A model generated the notes under the pieces. That model did not search any database and was not told the DNA's origin. It worked only from the letters and a program-made list of their open reading frames with translations. Made by a program: the position numbers and the translations under genes. A DNA stretch of 64,000 nucleotides, from positions 1 through 64,000 of the forward strand of contig JAKQEK010000315.1 in assembly GCA_029558535.1 (NCBI GenBank). The letters are read 5' to 3'. The stretch is from Bacteroidota bacterium. Lineage in GTDB: Bacteria; Bacteroidota; Bacteroidia; Bacteroidales; ML635J-15. Below are positions 18,893 through 28,059 of this stretch, piece after piece. The first letter of the stretch is position 1. Each line of letters begins with the position of its first letter.

Positions 18893-19297
18893 TTAGTAAG
18901 GCAACATTTTTAAATAATCCGCTAGCTGATCAAGTCCCTGTTGCAGAGGTTTTTTAACTGCAGTTCGCATCATCAGATTTAGCTCGGCATGCACTACCAT
19001 CCTCGCCGCAGTTTCGTAAGCAGACAAGCTTTTTAGCTGTACCCACAAAAAGAATTTATACGGAGAACCATCCTCACCTGTAATCTTAATTGTTTTAAAA
19101 GGCTCACGATCAATTATAACTAAGGACATTTTTTGTCCTTTAACCACAAAAGAGCAGTTGTTTTCTGTTGCACTCCAGTCCTGGACATCCGGAGGGATCA
19201 GTTTTGATATGTTTCTGAAATCAGAAAGAAAATTAAAAATTCTTTCATCCGAATTGCCAATCTTTACGGTCTTACTTATTATTTCTAATTCTTTCAT
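18893..19297 (-). CDS. SRPBCC (START-like) family protein
   Basis: 134 residues. The pattern TVKIGNSDERIFNFLSDFRNISKLIPPDVQDW at the N-terminus is the start of a polyketide cyclase/START-type lipid-binding fold, and a long C-terminal helix (AVKKPLQQGLDQLADYLKML) closes it. Such proteins bind small hydrophobic ligands, and no substrate can be assigned. It lies 27 bases downstream of pyrE on the same strand and may be co-transcribed with it. Confidence 0.7.
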   Translation of the reverse strand: MKELEIISKTVKIGNSDERIFNFLSDFRNISKLIPPDVQDWSATENNCSFVVKGQKMSLVIIDREPFKTIKITGEDGSPYKFFLWVQLKSLSAYETAARMVVHAELNLMMRTAVKKPLQQGLDQLADYLKMLPY

Positions 19298-19324
19298 TGT
19301 GGATTTAGGTATTAAACACAGGAT

Positions 19325-19957
19325 TTACTTTTTCCAGTTACCCGGATCAAGACGCCATTCCTTTAAAAGATTTAGGTCAGCTTGTGAAACATAACCTGTT
19401 TCAATTGCATGGTCAATTAGTGCTTCGTAATTGCTCAATGTAACCAATTTTACATTTGCCTCTTCGAATGCGTCAATAGCTTTTTTGAAATTATAGGTGA
19501 AAATTGCAGCCATACCAATAACTTCGCAATTTGCTTCGCGAACAGCTTTAACAGCACTCAAACTACTTCCACCGGTAGAAATCAAATCTTCTATGACCAG
19601 TACTTTCTGATTAGGGTCAAGTTTGCCCTCTATCTGATTTCCCATCCCGTGATCCTTAGCCTGTGAACGAATATAAACAAATGGTTTTTGTAATGCATCC
19701 GCTACTAGTGCTCCTTGTGCAATTGCCCCGGTTGCAACTCCAGCAACAATATCAAAATCGCCGAATTTTTCATTGATTATCTTAACAAAAGATTCTTTTA
19801 TAAATGTTCTCACTTCGGGGTATGATAATGTTTTTCTGTTATCACAATAAATTGGCGAATACCAACCCGATGCCCAGGTGAAATGATTTGTAGGTTCAAG
19901 TTTAATTGCTTTAATTTGTAAAAGTTTTTCAGCGATTTGTTTTGAAATTTGTTCCAT
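19325..19957 (-). CDS. pyrE: Orotate phosphoribosyltransferase
   Basis: 210 residues. The PRPP-binding motif is visible as VLVIEDLISTGGSSLSAV, and the flexible catalytic loop as SQAKDHGMGNQIEG. It joins orotate to PRPP to form OMP in pyrimidine synthesis. It is divergent from the NUDIX gene with only 6 bases between the start codons (19957 and 19964), so their promoters must lie inside each other's coding region. Confidence 0.95.
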   Translation of the reverse strand: MEQISKQIAEKLLQIKAIKLEPTNHFTWASGWYSPIYCDNRKTLSYPEVRTFIKESFVKIINEKFGDFDIVAGVATGAIAQGALVADALQKPFVYIRSQAKDHGMGNQIEGKLDPNQKVLVIEDLISTGGSSLSAVKAVREANCEVIGMAAIFTYNFKKAIDAFEEANVKLVTLSNYEALIDHAIETGYVSQADLNLLKEWRLDPGNWKK

Positions 19958-19963
19958 TTGTTT

Positions 19964-20578
19964 ATGTTTAAAATATACTATAATAATAAAATTCTTCTTC
20001 TTTCCGAATCCGCCATCGCAGATAATTCGTTTGCAAAAATAAGTTTTTTACAGAAAGAAAATATTAAAAATGCATTGAAAATTTTTCTTAAAGACAAGAA
20101 TGCGCTAAATCTTAATATTTATGAACTCTCAACAGAAAAATTACCTGATTTTATATCGGAAAACTTTAAACTGATAAATGCAGGAGGAGGTATAGTTATC
20201 AATAAATCAAACAATATTCTATACATTTTTCGCAGGGGTTTTTATGACTTTCCAAAAGGGAAAATAGAAAAACATGAAAGTGTCAAAAATGGTGCTTTAC
20301 GTGAAGTGAGTGAAGAATGTGGTATATCAATTTCAGACCTGAATATTGAAAAAAAACTTGATAATGTTTACCACATCTATTTTCTGAATGGACAATATAT
20401 TTTAAAAAACACTACCTGGTATTTAATGAAATTTTCTGGCGATTATCCCTTGACTCCGCAAATAACAGAAGATATTACCGAAATCGGATGGATGAAAAAA
20501 TCTGAATTAGAAAAATTCAGTTCTAACACATATCCTTCTCTTGTAGATTTGGTTAACATGATTGCGGATATTGTTTAA
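19964..20578 (+). CDS. NUDIX hydrolase
   Basis: 204 residues from the ATG at 19964; upstream in-frame codons overlap pyrE. The NUDIX box GKIEKHESVKNGALREVSEE continues with CGI and fits G-x5-E-x7-REVSEE-x-G-I, so the Mg-binding Glu residues are intact. An N-terminal extension of about 70 residues precedes the domain, as in many Bacteroidota NUDIX proteins. It hydrolyses some nucleoside-diphosphate derivative; the substrate is not predictable. Confidence 0.88.
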   Translation: MFKIYYNNKILLLSESAIADNSFAKISFLQKENIKNALKIFLKDKNALNLNIYELSTEKLPDFISENFKLINAGGGIVINKSNNILYIFRRGFYDFPKGKIEKHESVKNGALREVSEECGISISDLNIEKKLDNVYHIYFLNGQYILKNTTWYLMKFSGDYPLTPQITEDITEIGWMKKSELEKFSSNTYPSLVDLVNMIADIV

Positions 20579-20633
20579 TTCCCGTCGAAAGCATAAAACG
20601 GAGATTTTTTGTTATCCGTTTGACCGAATGAAA

Positions 20634-22109
20634 TTACTTATCATGAATTTGATTACCAAATCTACCCTCATTGTTACCACCAACAAGCTTGAAAAAATAG
20701 GTTTCAAAATTATCGCAAGGCGAAGGTGCCGGAGACATCAGTAAGGTCCCGTCTGTGTCTATGAGAAAGTAGGTCGGATAAGTAACAACATTGTAAGAGC
20801 TGATAGTCTTAGAATTGACATCAGTAAATAAAAATTGCCATTTTAATTCGTTCTCTCTAATAAATTTCATTGCACCCTCTTTATCTTCGTCCGTTAAAAC
20901 TGTTATAAAAATACATGTCCCCCGATATCTTTCATACAGGTTTTTTATTAAACCGAATTCTATTTGAGAGGTATATGTCTTTGTATTTGCAAAACCAAGA
21001 TACACGTACTTACCTCTGAAATCATAAAGTTCTTTAATATTTCCAGCAGAATCAGGTAATTCAAAAGGAGGTGCAATAGTTCCGCGTGCCATACTCAATG
21101 AATTATCTGCAATATTTTGTGCAATTTTCTGATGTATAGGATATTTTGTAGCTAAATAAACAGAGTCTAAAGTCAGTAAAAGCGGTAACCATGGCAAATT
21201 TTTATTAGCAAAAGCGTCATTTAATCCTTTTAAAATAACTAATTCGCGAAATTGCGGTCCTTTTAACTCAAAATTCTGATTTAAAAGTTTTTTCAATCTG
21301 TTTATGCTGTGTCCATAATTTATTATTGCATACAAAGTTGCTCCATTTTTACCTGTCAGATATTCGTCAAAATAATCTGCATAAATATTGTTAAATAAAT
21401 CCATATACGCCGGATTATCATACAACACAGGGCTTTTTGTATAATATGCGTAAACTAAAGCTTTTTCATATTGTTTTTGTGTGGCTATATTTTTTAATGC
21501 TGCAATTCTATAGTTTTTATAATCGTTAAAATATTGATTATCAATATCTTTATAGTGAAAATTAATATTATTGATAAATGTGTCAACATCAGAACTCAAT
21601 CCGCCCGAATATATGTCAAGATAATTCAAATCAAGATATCTGAAATAGTAATAATCAAAATCTATGATCAGATAATTCAAATCTGTCTGTTTTAAATCTT
21701 TTATTCCGATATGAACCTCTTCGGGACTAAAGAAAGGATTAAAAATGTCTTTCTCGTCTTTTTCATCATATTCGGGCAGGATTAATTCGTAATAAGCTCC
21801 CGGTTCAGCATAAAAATAGGCATGATAAACACCAAATTCAGCAAAGACATAAGTTATTTCTTCCAGATTAAAATTTGTATCGAAATTTCCGTCTTTATCT
21901 ATTTTTAGCGTAAAAACTTGTTCTTTTATAAATGTTATTCTGTCCGAATATTTATAAAAAATCAATTCATTGCCTTTATAGTCTTTTGAATTGCCAAAAA
22001 TATGCACATTTTCGCCATAAACACAGACTGACATTAAGATACCTAATATGGCAAAAAATTGTTTCACTAAAAAAGTTTTAACAACTGCAAATTTATTCCT
22101 TTTTGGCAA
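20634..22109 (-). CDS. TlpA-like thioredoxin-fold protein lacking CxxC
   Basis: 491 residues with an N-terminal signal segment (FLVKQFFAILGILMSVCVYGE). The central 300 residues are rich in Tyr and Asp. The C-terminal part (about residues 340-480) is an AhpC/TSA-TlpA fold: APPFELPDSAGNIKELYDFRGKYVYLGF, then ANTKTYTSQIEF where a WCxxC site is normally found, and later VVTYPTYFLIDTDG with the conserved cis-Pro. The redox cysteines are therefore missing, which argues against thiol-disulfide exchange and suggests a binding or structural role in the periplasm. Confidence 0.75.
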   Translation of the reverse strand: MPKRNKFAVVKTFLVKQFFAILGILMSVCVYGENVHIFGNSKDYKGNELIFYKYSDRITFIKEQVFTLKIDKDGNFDTNFNLEEITYVFAEFGVYHAYFYAEPGAYYELILPEYDEKDEKDIFNPFFSPEEVHIGIKDLKQTDLNYLIIDFDYYYFRYLDLNYLDIYSGGLSSDVDTFINNINFHYKDIDNQYFNDYKNYRIAALKNIATQKQYEKALVYAYYTKSPVLYDNPAYMDLFNNIYADYFDEYLTGKNGATLYAIINYGHSINRLKKLLNQNFELKGPQFRELVILKGLNDAFANKNLPWLPLLLTLDSVYLATKYPIHQKIAQNIADNSLSMARGTIAPPFELPDSAGNIKELYDFRGKYVYLGFANTKTYTSQIEFGLIKNLYERYRGTCIFITVLTDEDKEGAMKFIRENELKWQFLFTDVNSKTISSYNVVTYPTYFLIDTDGTLLMSPAPSPCDNFETYFFKLVGGNNEGRFGNQIHDK

Positions 22110-22303
22110 TTACTAAAAGAATAACTTAAATGATTGACAATTTATTTTATTGTTTCATAAAATTTATCTTATAAAACATGAAAATACCTTTTCATTCAAA
22201 ATTTGAAAACAACAGCAATTATGTAGGATTAATTCATGGTTTGACTGAGCTCACCAACCAACTTGCCCGGGATTGTTTTATAGTTTATAAAAATAATAAT
22301 TTG

Positions 22304-22311
22304 TATATTTG
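22304..22311 (+). promoter_or_regulatory. Predicted -7 box upstream of the PLP enzyme gene
   Basis: TATATTTG matches TAnnTTTG exactly, 45 bases before the ATG at 22356. No TTG occurs at the ideal distance; the nearest upstream one is at 22273-22275, spaced 28 bases. Confidence 0.4.
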
Positions 22312-22355
22312 CAGGAGCAATTGACAAAAATGTTCAAGACTGACTCAAATAAATA

Positions 22356-23603
22356 ATGACAGTATTTAACTCTAAATATATTTATCGTTGTGCCGATTGT
22401 GGAAAAGAGTATGACGGCTTACAAACATTGTATTTATGTCCGGATTGCAGTGCGAAAAACGAAACAGGTAAACCCCCACCTGGCGTTCTGCAAATTGTTT
22501 ACAATTATCAGAAACTCAAGAAGAGTGTCAGCTCAATTGTCAATTTTAAAGCAAGAGGTTTTATTGATGTAATGCCTTTTGAAAAGATTAGTAGTTTGCC
22601 TATGTTAAGAGTTGGCAATACACCACTTTATAATTTCAACAATTTAAATGGCGAAAAACTACCTTTTGAGATTTGTTTTAAGGACGATTCCCAGAATCCG
22701 ACATTTTCTTTTAAAGATAGAGCTTCGGCTGTGGTCTCGGCATACGCAAAAGAGAAAGGATACGAAACAATTGTTACAGCTTCCACAGGAAATGCGGGTT
22801 CTTCATTAGCAGGATTGTGTGCAGCACAAGGACAGAAAGCAATTATTATGGTCCCTGAAACAGCTCCAATTGCAAAGCTTACACAGATAATAATGTACGG
22901 AGCAACAATAATTCCGGTAAAAGGAACTTATGATGATGCTTTCGATCTAAGTATAAAAGCTACCGAAGAATTTGGCTGGTACAATCGTAATACCGCTTTT
23001 AATCCACTTACAATAGAAGGTAAAAAAACTGTTTCATTCGAATTGTATGAGCAACTTGGTTATAGCCTCCCTGACAGAATTTTTGTTCCTGTTGGCGATG
23101 GAGTTATTATTTCAGGTGTTTACAAAGGCTTTGAAGATTTACTTAAGCTGGAAATAATTGACAAAATGCCAGAAATTGTTATGGTTCAGTCAGAAAATAG
23201 CGACAATATTGTTCGAAATATGGAATCAGAAGAATTTATAAGTAAGCCAAGTACAACAATTGCTGATTCAATCTCTGTTGACATTCCGAGAAATTTTTAC
23301 ATGGTAAAGCATTATATTAAAAAATATGAAGGCAAATATCTCACAGTTTCTGATAGCGAAATAATAGAAGCATCACGAGTGTTGTCGAAGAATACGGGAA
23401 TATTTTCAGAACCTGCAGCTGCTACTGCATTCGCAGGACTCCTGGCATATAGCAAACGTAAAAAGATAAATGACAATTCCCGAAATGTTGTTTTACTTAC
23501 CGGCAGCGGATTAAAAGATCTCAAATCAATAAATAGACTGCTAAATATTCCAGTGTCAATTAGGCCGGAGGTTGGTGAGTTGAAGAAAATATTGAAGTTA
23601 TAA
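22356..23603 (+). CDS. Threonine-synthase-like PLP enzyme at the head of the purine cluster
   Basis: 415 residues, fold-type II PLP family. Four N-terminal cysteines at about 12, 15, 28 and 31 look like a rubredoxin-like zinc ribbon, as in some threonine synthases. The PLP Lys is Lys120 in NPTFSFKDRAS, and the phosphate loop is TASTGNAGSS. By similarity it would convert O-phosphohomoserine to threonine. However, it precedes the xdh-ssnA genes and no thrA or thrB is near. In E. coli the same kind of cluster has YgeX, a PLP-dependent 2,3-diaminopropionate ammonia-lyase, so an ammonia-lyase role is an alternative (inference). Confidence 0.75.
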   Translation: MTVFNSKYIYRCADCGKEYDGLQTLYLCPDCSAKNETGKPPPGVLQIVYNYQKLKKSVSSIVNFKARGFIDVMPFEKISSLPMLRVGNTPLYNFNNLNGEKLPFEICFKDDSQNPTFSFKDRASAVVSAYAKEKGYETIVTASTGNAGSSLAGLCAAQGQKAIIMVPETAPIAKLTQIIMYGATIIPVKGTYDDAFDLSIKATEEFGWYNRNTAFNPLTIEGKKTVSFELYEQLGYSLPDRIFVPVGDGVIISGVYKGFEDLLKLEIIDKMPEIVMVQSENSDNIVRNMESEEFISKPSTTIADSISVDIPRNFYMVKHYIKKYEGKYLTVSDSEIIEASRVLSKNTGIFSEPAAATAFAGLLAYSKRKKINDNSRNVVLLTGSGLKDLKSINRLLNIPVSIRPEVGELKKILKL

Positions 23604-23608
23604 ATCCA

Positions 23609-23678
23609 TGTGCTACCGCACGATTATATCGTGTGGTGGATATTACTAAACCACACGATACAATCGTGCGGTAGCACA
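23609..23678. repeat. REP-like double hairpin (BIME-like)
   Basis: Two 29-base arms (23609-23637 and 23650-23678) are reverse complements with one mismatch and are separated by 12 bases. Each arm is itself an imperfect palindrome: CCGCACGAT-tat-ATCGTGTGG in the left arm and CCACACGAT-aca-ATCGTGCGG in the right. Paired inverted palindromes are the form of REP/BIME units mobilised by RAYT transposases, and a RAYT-like gene lies 8.6 kb away at 32276. It could also attenuate transcription between the PLP enzyme gene and xdh. Confidence 0.8.
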
Positions 23679-23707
23679 AAAAGAAATTAGAAATTAAAGG
23701 TATTTTA

Positions 23708-26257
23708 ATGATAAAATTTAACCTTAATAACGAAGCACAGGTCTATTTAGGAGATCCCGAAAGGACACTCCTGACTTATCTGCGTTTTGAAAAACATATT
23801 ACATCAGCTAAAGACGGTTGCTCAGGTCAGGGAGTATGTGGTGCCTGTACAGTAGAAATTAACGGTAAGGCAAAGTTGGCTTGTTTAATAAGAATGAAAA
23901 CTTTAGAGGCTGCAGAAATCTTTACAACAGAAGGATTCCCTGAATATGTTAAAGATGTTATTGCCAAAGCATTCGTAAATAAAGGAGCCGTTCAATGTGG
24001 TTTTTGTACTCCGGGTTTTGTTGCAAGAACAAAAGTTTTATTGCAAAACAATTCTAATCCAACAATTGACGAAATAAGAAAAGCAATTAAACCTCACATC
24101 TGCCGTTGCACGGGATATAAGAAAATCGAAGAGGCAATTCAATTTGCAGGAGAAACAATTAAGGAAAATAAAACTCTGGAAATAACAAAAACAAGCGGTA
24201 AGATTGGCGTTTCTCATCCAAAATATGATGCATACAACACTGCTTTGGGAAACAGAGCTTTTGTGGATGATATTTTTCTTGACGGAATGCTTTTCGGTGC
24301 ACTTAAATTAAGCGATTATCCGAAAGCAAAAGTTTTAAATATAGATGCTTCAGAAGCAACAAAAATTGCCGGTGTACATCGTATTTTTACAGCTCGTGAT
24401 ATTCCGGCTGAAAAGATAGTTGGTCTTATTCATAAAGATTGGCATGTGATGATTGAGGAGGGGGTTACAACTCATTATATCGGAGATGTAATTGCAGGTG
24501 TTGTTGCCGATTCGGACGAAATTGCACGTAAAGCTGTGTCGCTTATTAAAGTTGACTATGAAGTTTATGAGCCTGTTACAGATGTCTATAAAGCGATTGA
24601 TGGTGAGAGAGTTCATGAAGATAGACCAAATCATTTCGATACCACAAAATTTGCTCTGGGAAATGCTGACGATGCATTAAAAAAATCAAAATACATATCC
24701 AGAGATCATTATGAAACTCAACGTATCGAACATGCTTTTCTGGAGAAAGAAGCTACAGTGGCACGTCCGGACGGAAAAGGAGGAATGGAAATTTTTAGTC
24801 AAAGTCAGGGAGTTTACGAAGATCGTAGACAAATTGCCATGATTCTGGGACTTCCCGAAGAAAAAGTGCGGGTAATTCTTGTTCCTAACGGAGGCGGTTT
24901 TGGCGGAAAAGAAGATTTAACCATTCAGGGACATACTGCTCTTTTTTCATATTTAATGCAAAAACCTGTAAAGATAACCCTGACAAGAGAAGAATCTATT
25001 AGAATACACCCAAAACGTCATCCTGTTTTTATGGACATTGAATTAGGAGCAGACGAAAAAGGTAAACTTACAGCACTAAAATTGAGCGCTGTTGGCGATA
25101 CGGGAGCATACGCTTCAGTGGGTATGAAAGTAATGGAGAGAGTTGCAGGGCACACTGCCGGCGGTTATTATATCCCCGAAATAGACATCGAAGCAAAGAC
25201 CGTTTATACAAACAATATTCCGTGTGGTGCGATGCGGGGTTTTGGTGCAAATCAGGTAACTTTTGCCATTGAAAGTTGTATAGACGAAATATGCAAGAAA
25301 GCAGGTTTTGACCGGTGGCAATTTCGTTATGATAATGCTTTGATAGATGGGTTACGTACTTCTACCGGACAGAAAGTGTTTGGTGTTGGTATCAGACAGT
25401 CGCTCGAAGCGATAAAAGAAGATTTTATAAATGCAAAATATGCAGGACTGGCATGTGCAATAAAAAATTCTGGAGTAGGGAATGGAATGGTTGACGAATC
25501 CAAGGTGAAAATTGAGATAATTTCAGAAAATCATATCCGATTGCACCACGGATGGACTGAAATGGGACAAGGGGTTCATAATATGGCCTTGCAAACTTTG
25601 TGTGAGGAGACCGGTGTTTCTCCCGAAATTATTGAAGTGATTGTTGACACCGAAGCCCAGATTAAAACGGGAATGACCACATCATCAAGGGCTACAGCAC
25701 TGGTTGGCCTGGCAGTTATAAATGCAGCATTAGCTTTTAAAGAAGATTTAAAAACAAAAACACTAAAAGAGCTAATAGGCAAAACTTATTCGGGACAGTT
25801 CGTCTGTGACTGGACAACAAAACCGGGAGTTACTGACAGAGAGCCTGTAATTCACTATTCATACGGATATGCAGCACAAGTTTGTATACTAGATGATGAT
25901 GGAAATATTGTAAAAATGATTGCCGCTCACGATGCAGGAAAAATTATGAATCCAATGCTTTTTGAAGGACAAATTGAAGGTGGAGTTCACATGGGACTAG
26001 GTTACGCACTTTGCGAGGATTTACCAATGAAAGACGGATATCTTGTAAGCGATAAAATGCGGGATTTACAAATATTACGTGCTCATGAAACCCCTGAAAT
26101 TGTTGTTAAAGGTGTTGAAGTTAAAGATCCTGTCGGGCCATACGGGGCTAAAGGCATTGGCGAAATCGGACTGGTTCCCACGGCCGCCGCAGTAGCAAAT
26201 GCATTTTATGCATACGATGGAATAAAAAGGACCAAATTGCCATTAAAAAGAAAATAA
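23708..26257 (+). CDS. Xanthine dehydrogenase-type molybdenum hydroxylase, Fe-S and Mo domains fused
   Basis: 849 residues. Residues 1-80 form a plant-type [2Fe-2S] domain (DGCSGQGVCGACTVEING) and 80-160 a second [2Fe-2S] domain (QCGFCTPG, then HICRCTGYKKIEEA). The rest is the molybdopterin-binding part with GGGFGGKED, EMGQGVHNMALQTL and catalytic Glu819 in GAKGIGEIGLVP. The FAD subunit usual in xanthine dehydrogenases is absent from the protein and from the neighbourhood. This size and fusion match the family named selenium-dependent xanthine dehydrogenase. It should hydroxylate purines in the cytoplasm. It is followed after one base by a CoA-binding gene. Confidence 0.9.
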   Translation: MIKFNLNNEAQVYLGDPERTLLTYLRFEKHITSAKDGCSGQGVCGACTVEINGKAKLACLIRMKTLEAAEIFTTEGFPEYVKDVIAKAFVNKGAVQCGFCTPGFVARTKVLLQNNSNPTIDEIRKAIKPHICRCTGYKKIEEAIQFAGETIKENKTLEITKTSGKIGVSHPKYDAYNTALGNRAFVDDIFLDGMLFGALKLSDYPKAKVLNIDASEATKIAGVHRIFTARDIPAEKIVGLIHKDWHVMIEEGVTTHYIGDVIAGVVADSDEIARKAVSLIKVDYEVYEPVTDVYKAIDGERVHEDRPNHFDTTKFALGNADDALKKSKYISRDHYETQRIEHAFLEKEATVARPDGKGGMEIFSQSQGVYEDRRQIAMILGLPEEKVRVILVPNGGGFGGKEDLTIQGHTALFSYLMQKPVKITLTREESIRIHPKRHPVFMDIELGADEKGKLTALKLSAVGDTGAYASVGMKVMERVAGHTAGGYYIPEIDIEAKTVYTNNIPCGAMRGFGANQVTFAIESCIDEICKKAGFDRWQFRYDNALIDGLRTSTGQKVFGVGIRQSLEAIKEDFINAKYAGLACAIKNSGVGNGMVDESKVKIEIISENHIRLHHGWTEMGQGVHNMALQTLCEETGVSPEIIEVIVDTEAQIKTGMTTSSRATALVGLAVINAALAFKEDLKTKTLKELIGKTYSGQFVCDWTTKPGVTDREPVIHYSYGYAAQVCILDDDGNIVKMIAAHDAGKIMNPMLFEGQIEGGVHMGLGYALCEDLPMKDGYLVSDKMRDLQILRAHETPEIVVKGVEVKDPVGPYGAKGIGEIGLVPTAAAVANAFYAYDGIKRTKLPLKRK

Positions 26258-26258
26258 T

Positions 26259-26708
26259 ATGATAGTAACAAAACAAAACATTGATGAGTTTTTTCAAAAT
26301 AAAGACATTGCCGTAGTAGGGGCATCAGCCAAAAGGAATAAATTCGGAAATGATGTGATTAAAGAACTTAAACAAAGAAATTTTAAGATTTATGTTTTAC
26401 ATCCGGAAGCAGAAATGATAGAAGGATTTAAGTGTTTTCGTTCTGTTTTTGATTTGCCCGAAGAAGTAAAAGCAATACATATTTCTGTAAATAAGGACAA
26501 AACAAATAAAATAGTATCCGAATCAAAACAAAAAGGAATAAAAAATATTTGGGTTCAGCAAATGTCAGAGAATGCAGAAACTTTAAAACTTGCTGAAGAT
26601 TGTAATTTAATTACCGGGCAGTGTGTTATAATGCATCTGGAACCGGTAAAGGGGTTCCATAAATTTCATCGCAGTATTAAAAAGTTTTTTGGCAAATTAC
26701 CTAAATAA
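26259..26708 (+). CDS. CoA-binding domain protein (YccU-like)
   Basis: 149 residues. A Rossmann-type CoA-binding fold is shown by DIAVVGASAKRNKFGNDVIKEL at the N-terminus, the strand KIYVLHPEAEMIEGFKCF and the late segment NLITGQCVIMHLEPVKGFHKFHR. Proteins of this kind bind CoA or acyl-CoA; their physiological roles are mostly unknown. It lies between xdh and ssnA, 1 and 6 bases from its neighbours, so it belongs to this operon. It is not one of the usual members of E. coli-type purine clusters. Confidence 0.8.
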   Translation: MIVTKQNIDEFFQNKDIAVVGASAKRNKFGNDVIKELKQRNFKIYVLHPEAEMIEGFKCFRSVFDLPEEVKAIHISVNKDKTNKIVSESKQKGIKNIWVQQMSENAETLKLAEDCNLITGQCVIMHLEPVKGFHKFHRSIKKFFGKLPK

Positions 26709-26714
26709 GAAAAA

Positions 26715-27986
26715 ATGATTATTTTAAAAAACGCAACATACATTGATTGGGAAAGTCTGGAATTTTCCAAAACAAATATTCTGGTAGATGAAGGGATTGA
26801 CAGTAAAATATCCTTAATTTCGGATGCCGAACTGGAAAAATATAAGAATAGTGAAATTGTTGACTGTTCCGGAAAACTTGTAACAAAATCATTTGGCGTA
26901 GGACATCATCATGTGTATTCTTCTCTTGCCAGAGGAATGGGAGCTCCGAAAAAAAGTCCTAAAGATTTCCAAGAAATTTTGAAATATATTTGGTGGACGC
27001 TTGACAAATGTCTCAACGAGGAAATGATAAAATATTCGGCACTAACAACCGCTATTGCATGTGCGAAAGCAGGTTCTACATTTGTAATTGACCATCATGC
27101 TTCGCCATTTGCCGTAAATAATTCTTTGGAAATTATCGCAAAAGCATTTGATCAAATAGGTGTGTCACATCTCTTATGTTATGAAATTTCCGATCGTGAC
27201 GGAAAAGATATTGCAGACAAAGGATTTGAAGAAACTGCAACTTATTTGCAAACTAATCAGGGTTTGGTTGGGCTGCATGCATCTTTTACGGTCGGGAAAG
27301 AAACATTGCAACAGGCAGTTACTCTAATGAACCGGTTTAAATCAGGTATTCATATTCATGTAGCCGAAGACCTTTCGGACCAGAATCATTGCCTCAAAAC
27401 TTATGGTAAAAATGTGGTAAACAGACTTTTTGAAAACGGAGTTTTAGATTCATCAAAAACTATACTTGGACACTGCTTGCATCTCGAAGATGAAGAACGC
27501 GGATTGATTCGCAATTCTCCTGCTTGGGTCGTTCAAAATATGGAAAGCAACCTGAATAATAAAGTTGGATATTTTTCGGCAAAAGATTTAGGGAATAATA
27601 TTATGCTTGGCACTGATGGTATGCATAGCGACATGTTGCAGTCTGCAAAATTTGCTTTTTTTGCCGGACAAAACACCGATTTAATTGATTATAAAACAGC
27701 TTATGAACGTTTTCGTAACGTACACAGATATCTAAATGTGAATGAATTTAAGGGTGATGGCGAAAATAATCTGGTAGTTCTTGATTACAAATCTCCTACT
27801 CCGATAAATAAGGATAATTTCTTTGGACATTTTTTGTTTGGATTTAATTCTTCGATAATAACTGATGTGATTTCAGACGGAAAGCTAATTGTAAAAAACA
27901 GACTTGTTCAAACTGTAGATGAAGATGTTATTTTGGAAGAATCACGAAAAGTTACGCAGAAGTTATGGGAGAAGATGCAGGGATAA
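26715..27986 (+). CDS. ssnA: SsnA-type amidohydrolase
   Basis: 423 residues of the metal-dependent amidohydrolase family (TIM barrel). The metal ligands are visible as GHHHVYSSLARGM (His64-66), HIHVAED and LGTDGMHSD. The surroundings of the first motif and KYIWWTLDKCL are characteristic of SsnA, the protein found with selenium-dependent molybdenum hydroxylases. Published work on anaerobic urate use by gut bacteria includes ssnA among the needed genes, and a ring-opening or deaminating step is likely. It is the last gene of the plus-strand xdh operon. Confidence 0.88.
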   Translation: MIILKNATYIDWESLEFSKTNILVDEGIDSKISLISDAELEKYKNSEIVDCSGKLVTKSFGVGHHHVYSSLARGMGAPKKSPKDFQEILKYIWWTLDKCLNEEMIKYSALTTAIACAKAGSTFVIDHHASPFAVNNSLEIIAKAFDQIGVSHLLCYEISDRDGKDIADKGFEETATYLQTNQGLVGLHASFTVGKETLQQAVTLMNRFKSGIHIHVAEDLSDQNHCLKTYGKNVVNRLFENGVLDSSKTILGHCLHLEDEERGLIRNSPAWVVQNMESNLNNKVGYFSAKDLGNNIMLGTDGMHSDMLQSAKFAFFAGQNTDLIDYKTAYERFRNVHRYLNVNEFKGDGENNLVVLDYKSPTPINKDNFFGHFLFGFNSSIITDVISDGKLIVKNRLVQTVDEDVILEESRKVTQKLWEKMQG

Positions 27987-28059
27987 GTTAAAAGAATAAA
28001 CTTTGAAACGAGTTTAAAAAATAAGTTGAAATTGGGGCTAGATAATTTTAGAAATCGAA

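Noticed and set aside
22178-22324. Small frame of 48 residues before the threonine-synthase-like gene
   Set aside because: It overlaps the exact TATATTTG promoter box, shows no family resemblance, and its AT-rich composition makes a chance frame likely.
27997-28016. Possible terminator after ssnA (TAAACT/AGTTTA)
   Set aside because: Only six AT-rich pairs with an 8-base loop and no T run; expected by chance in this composition.
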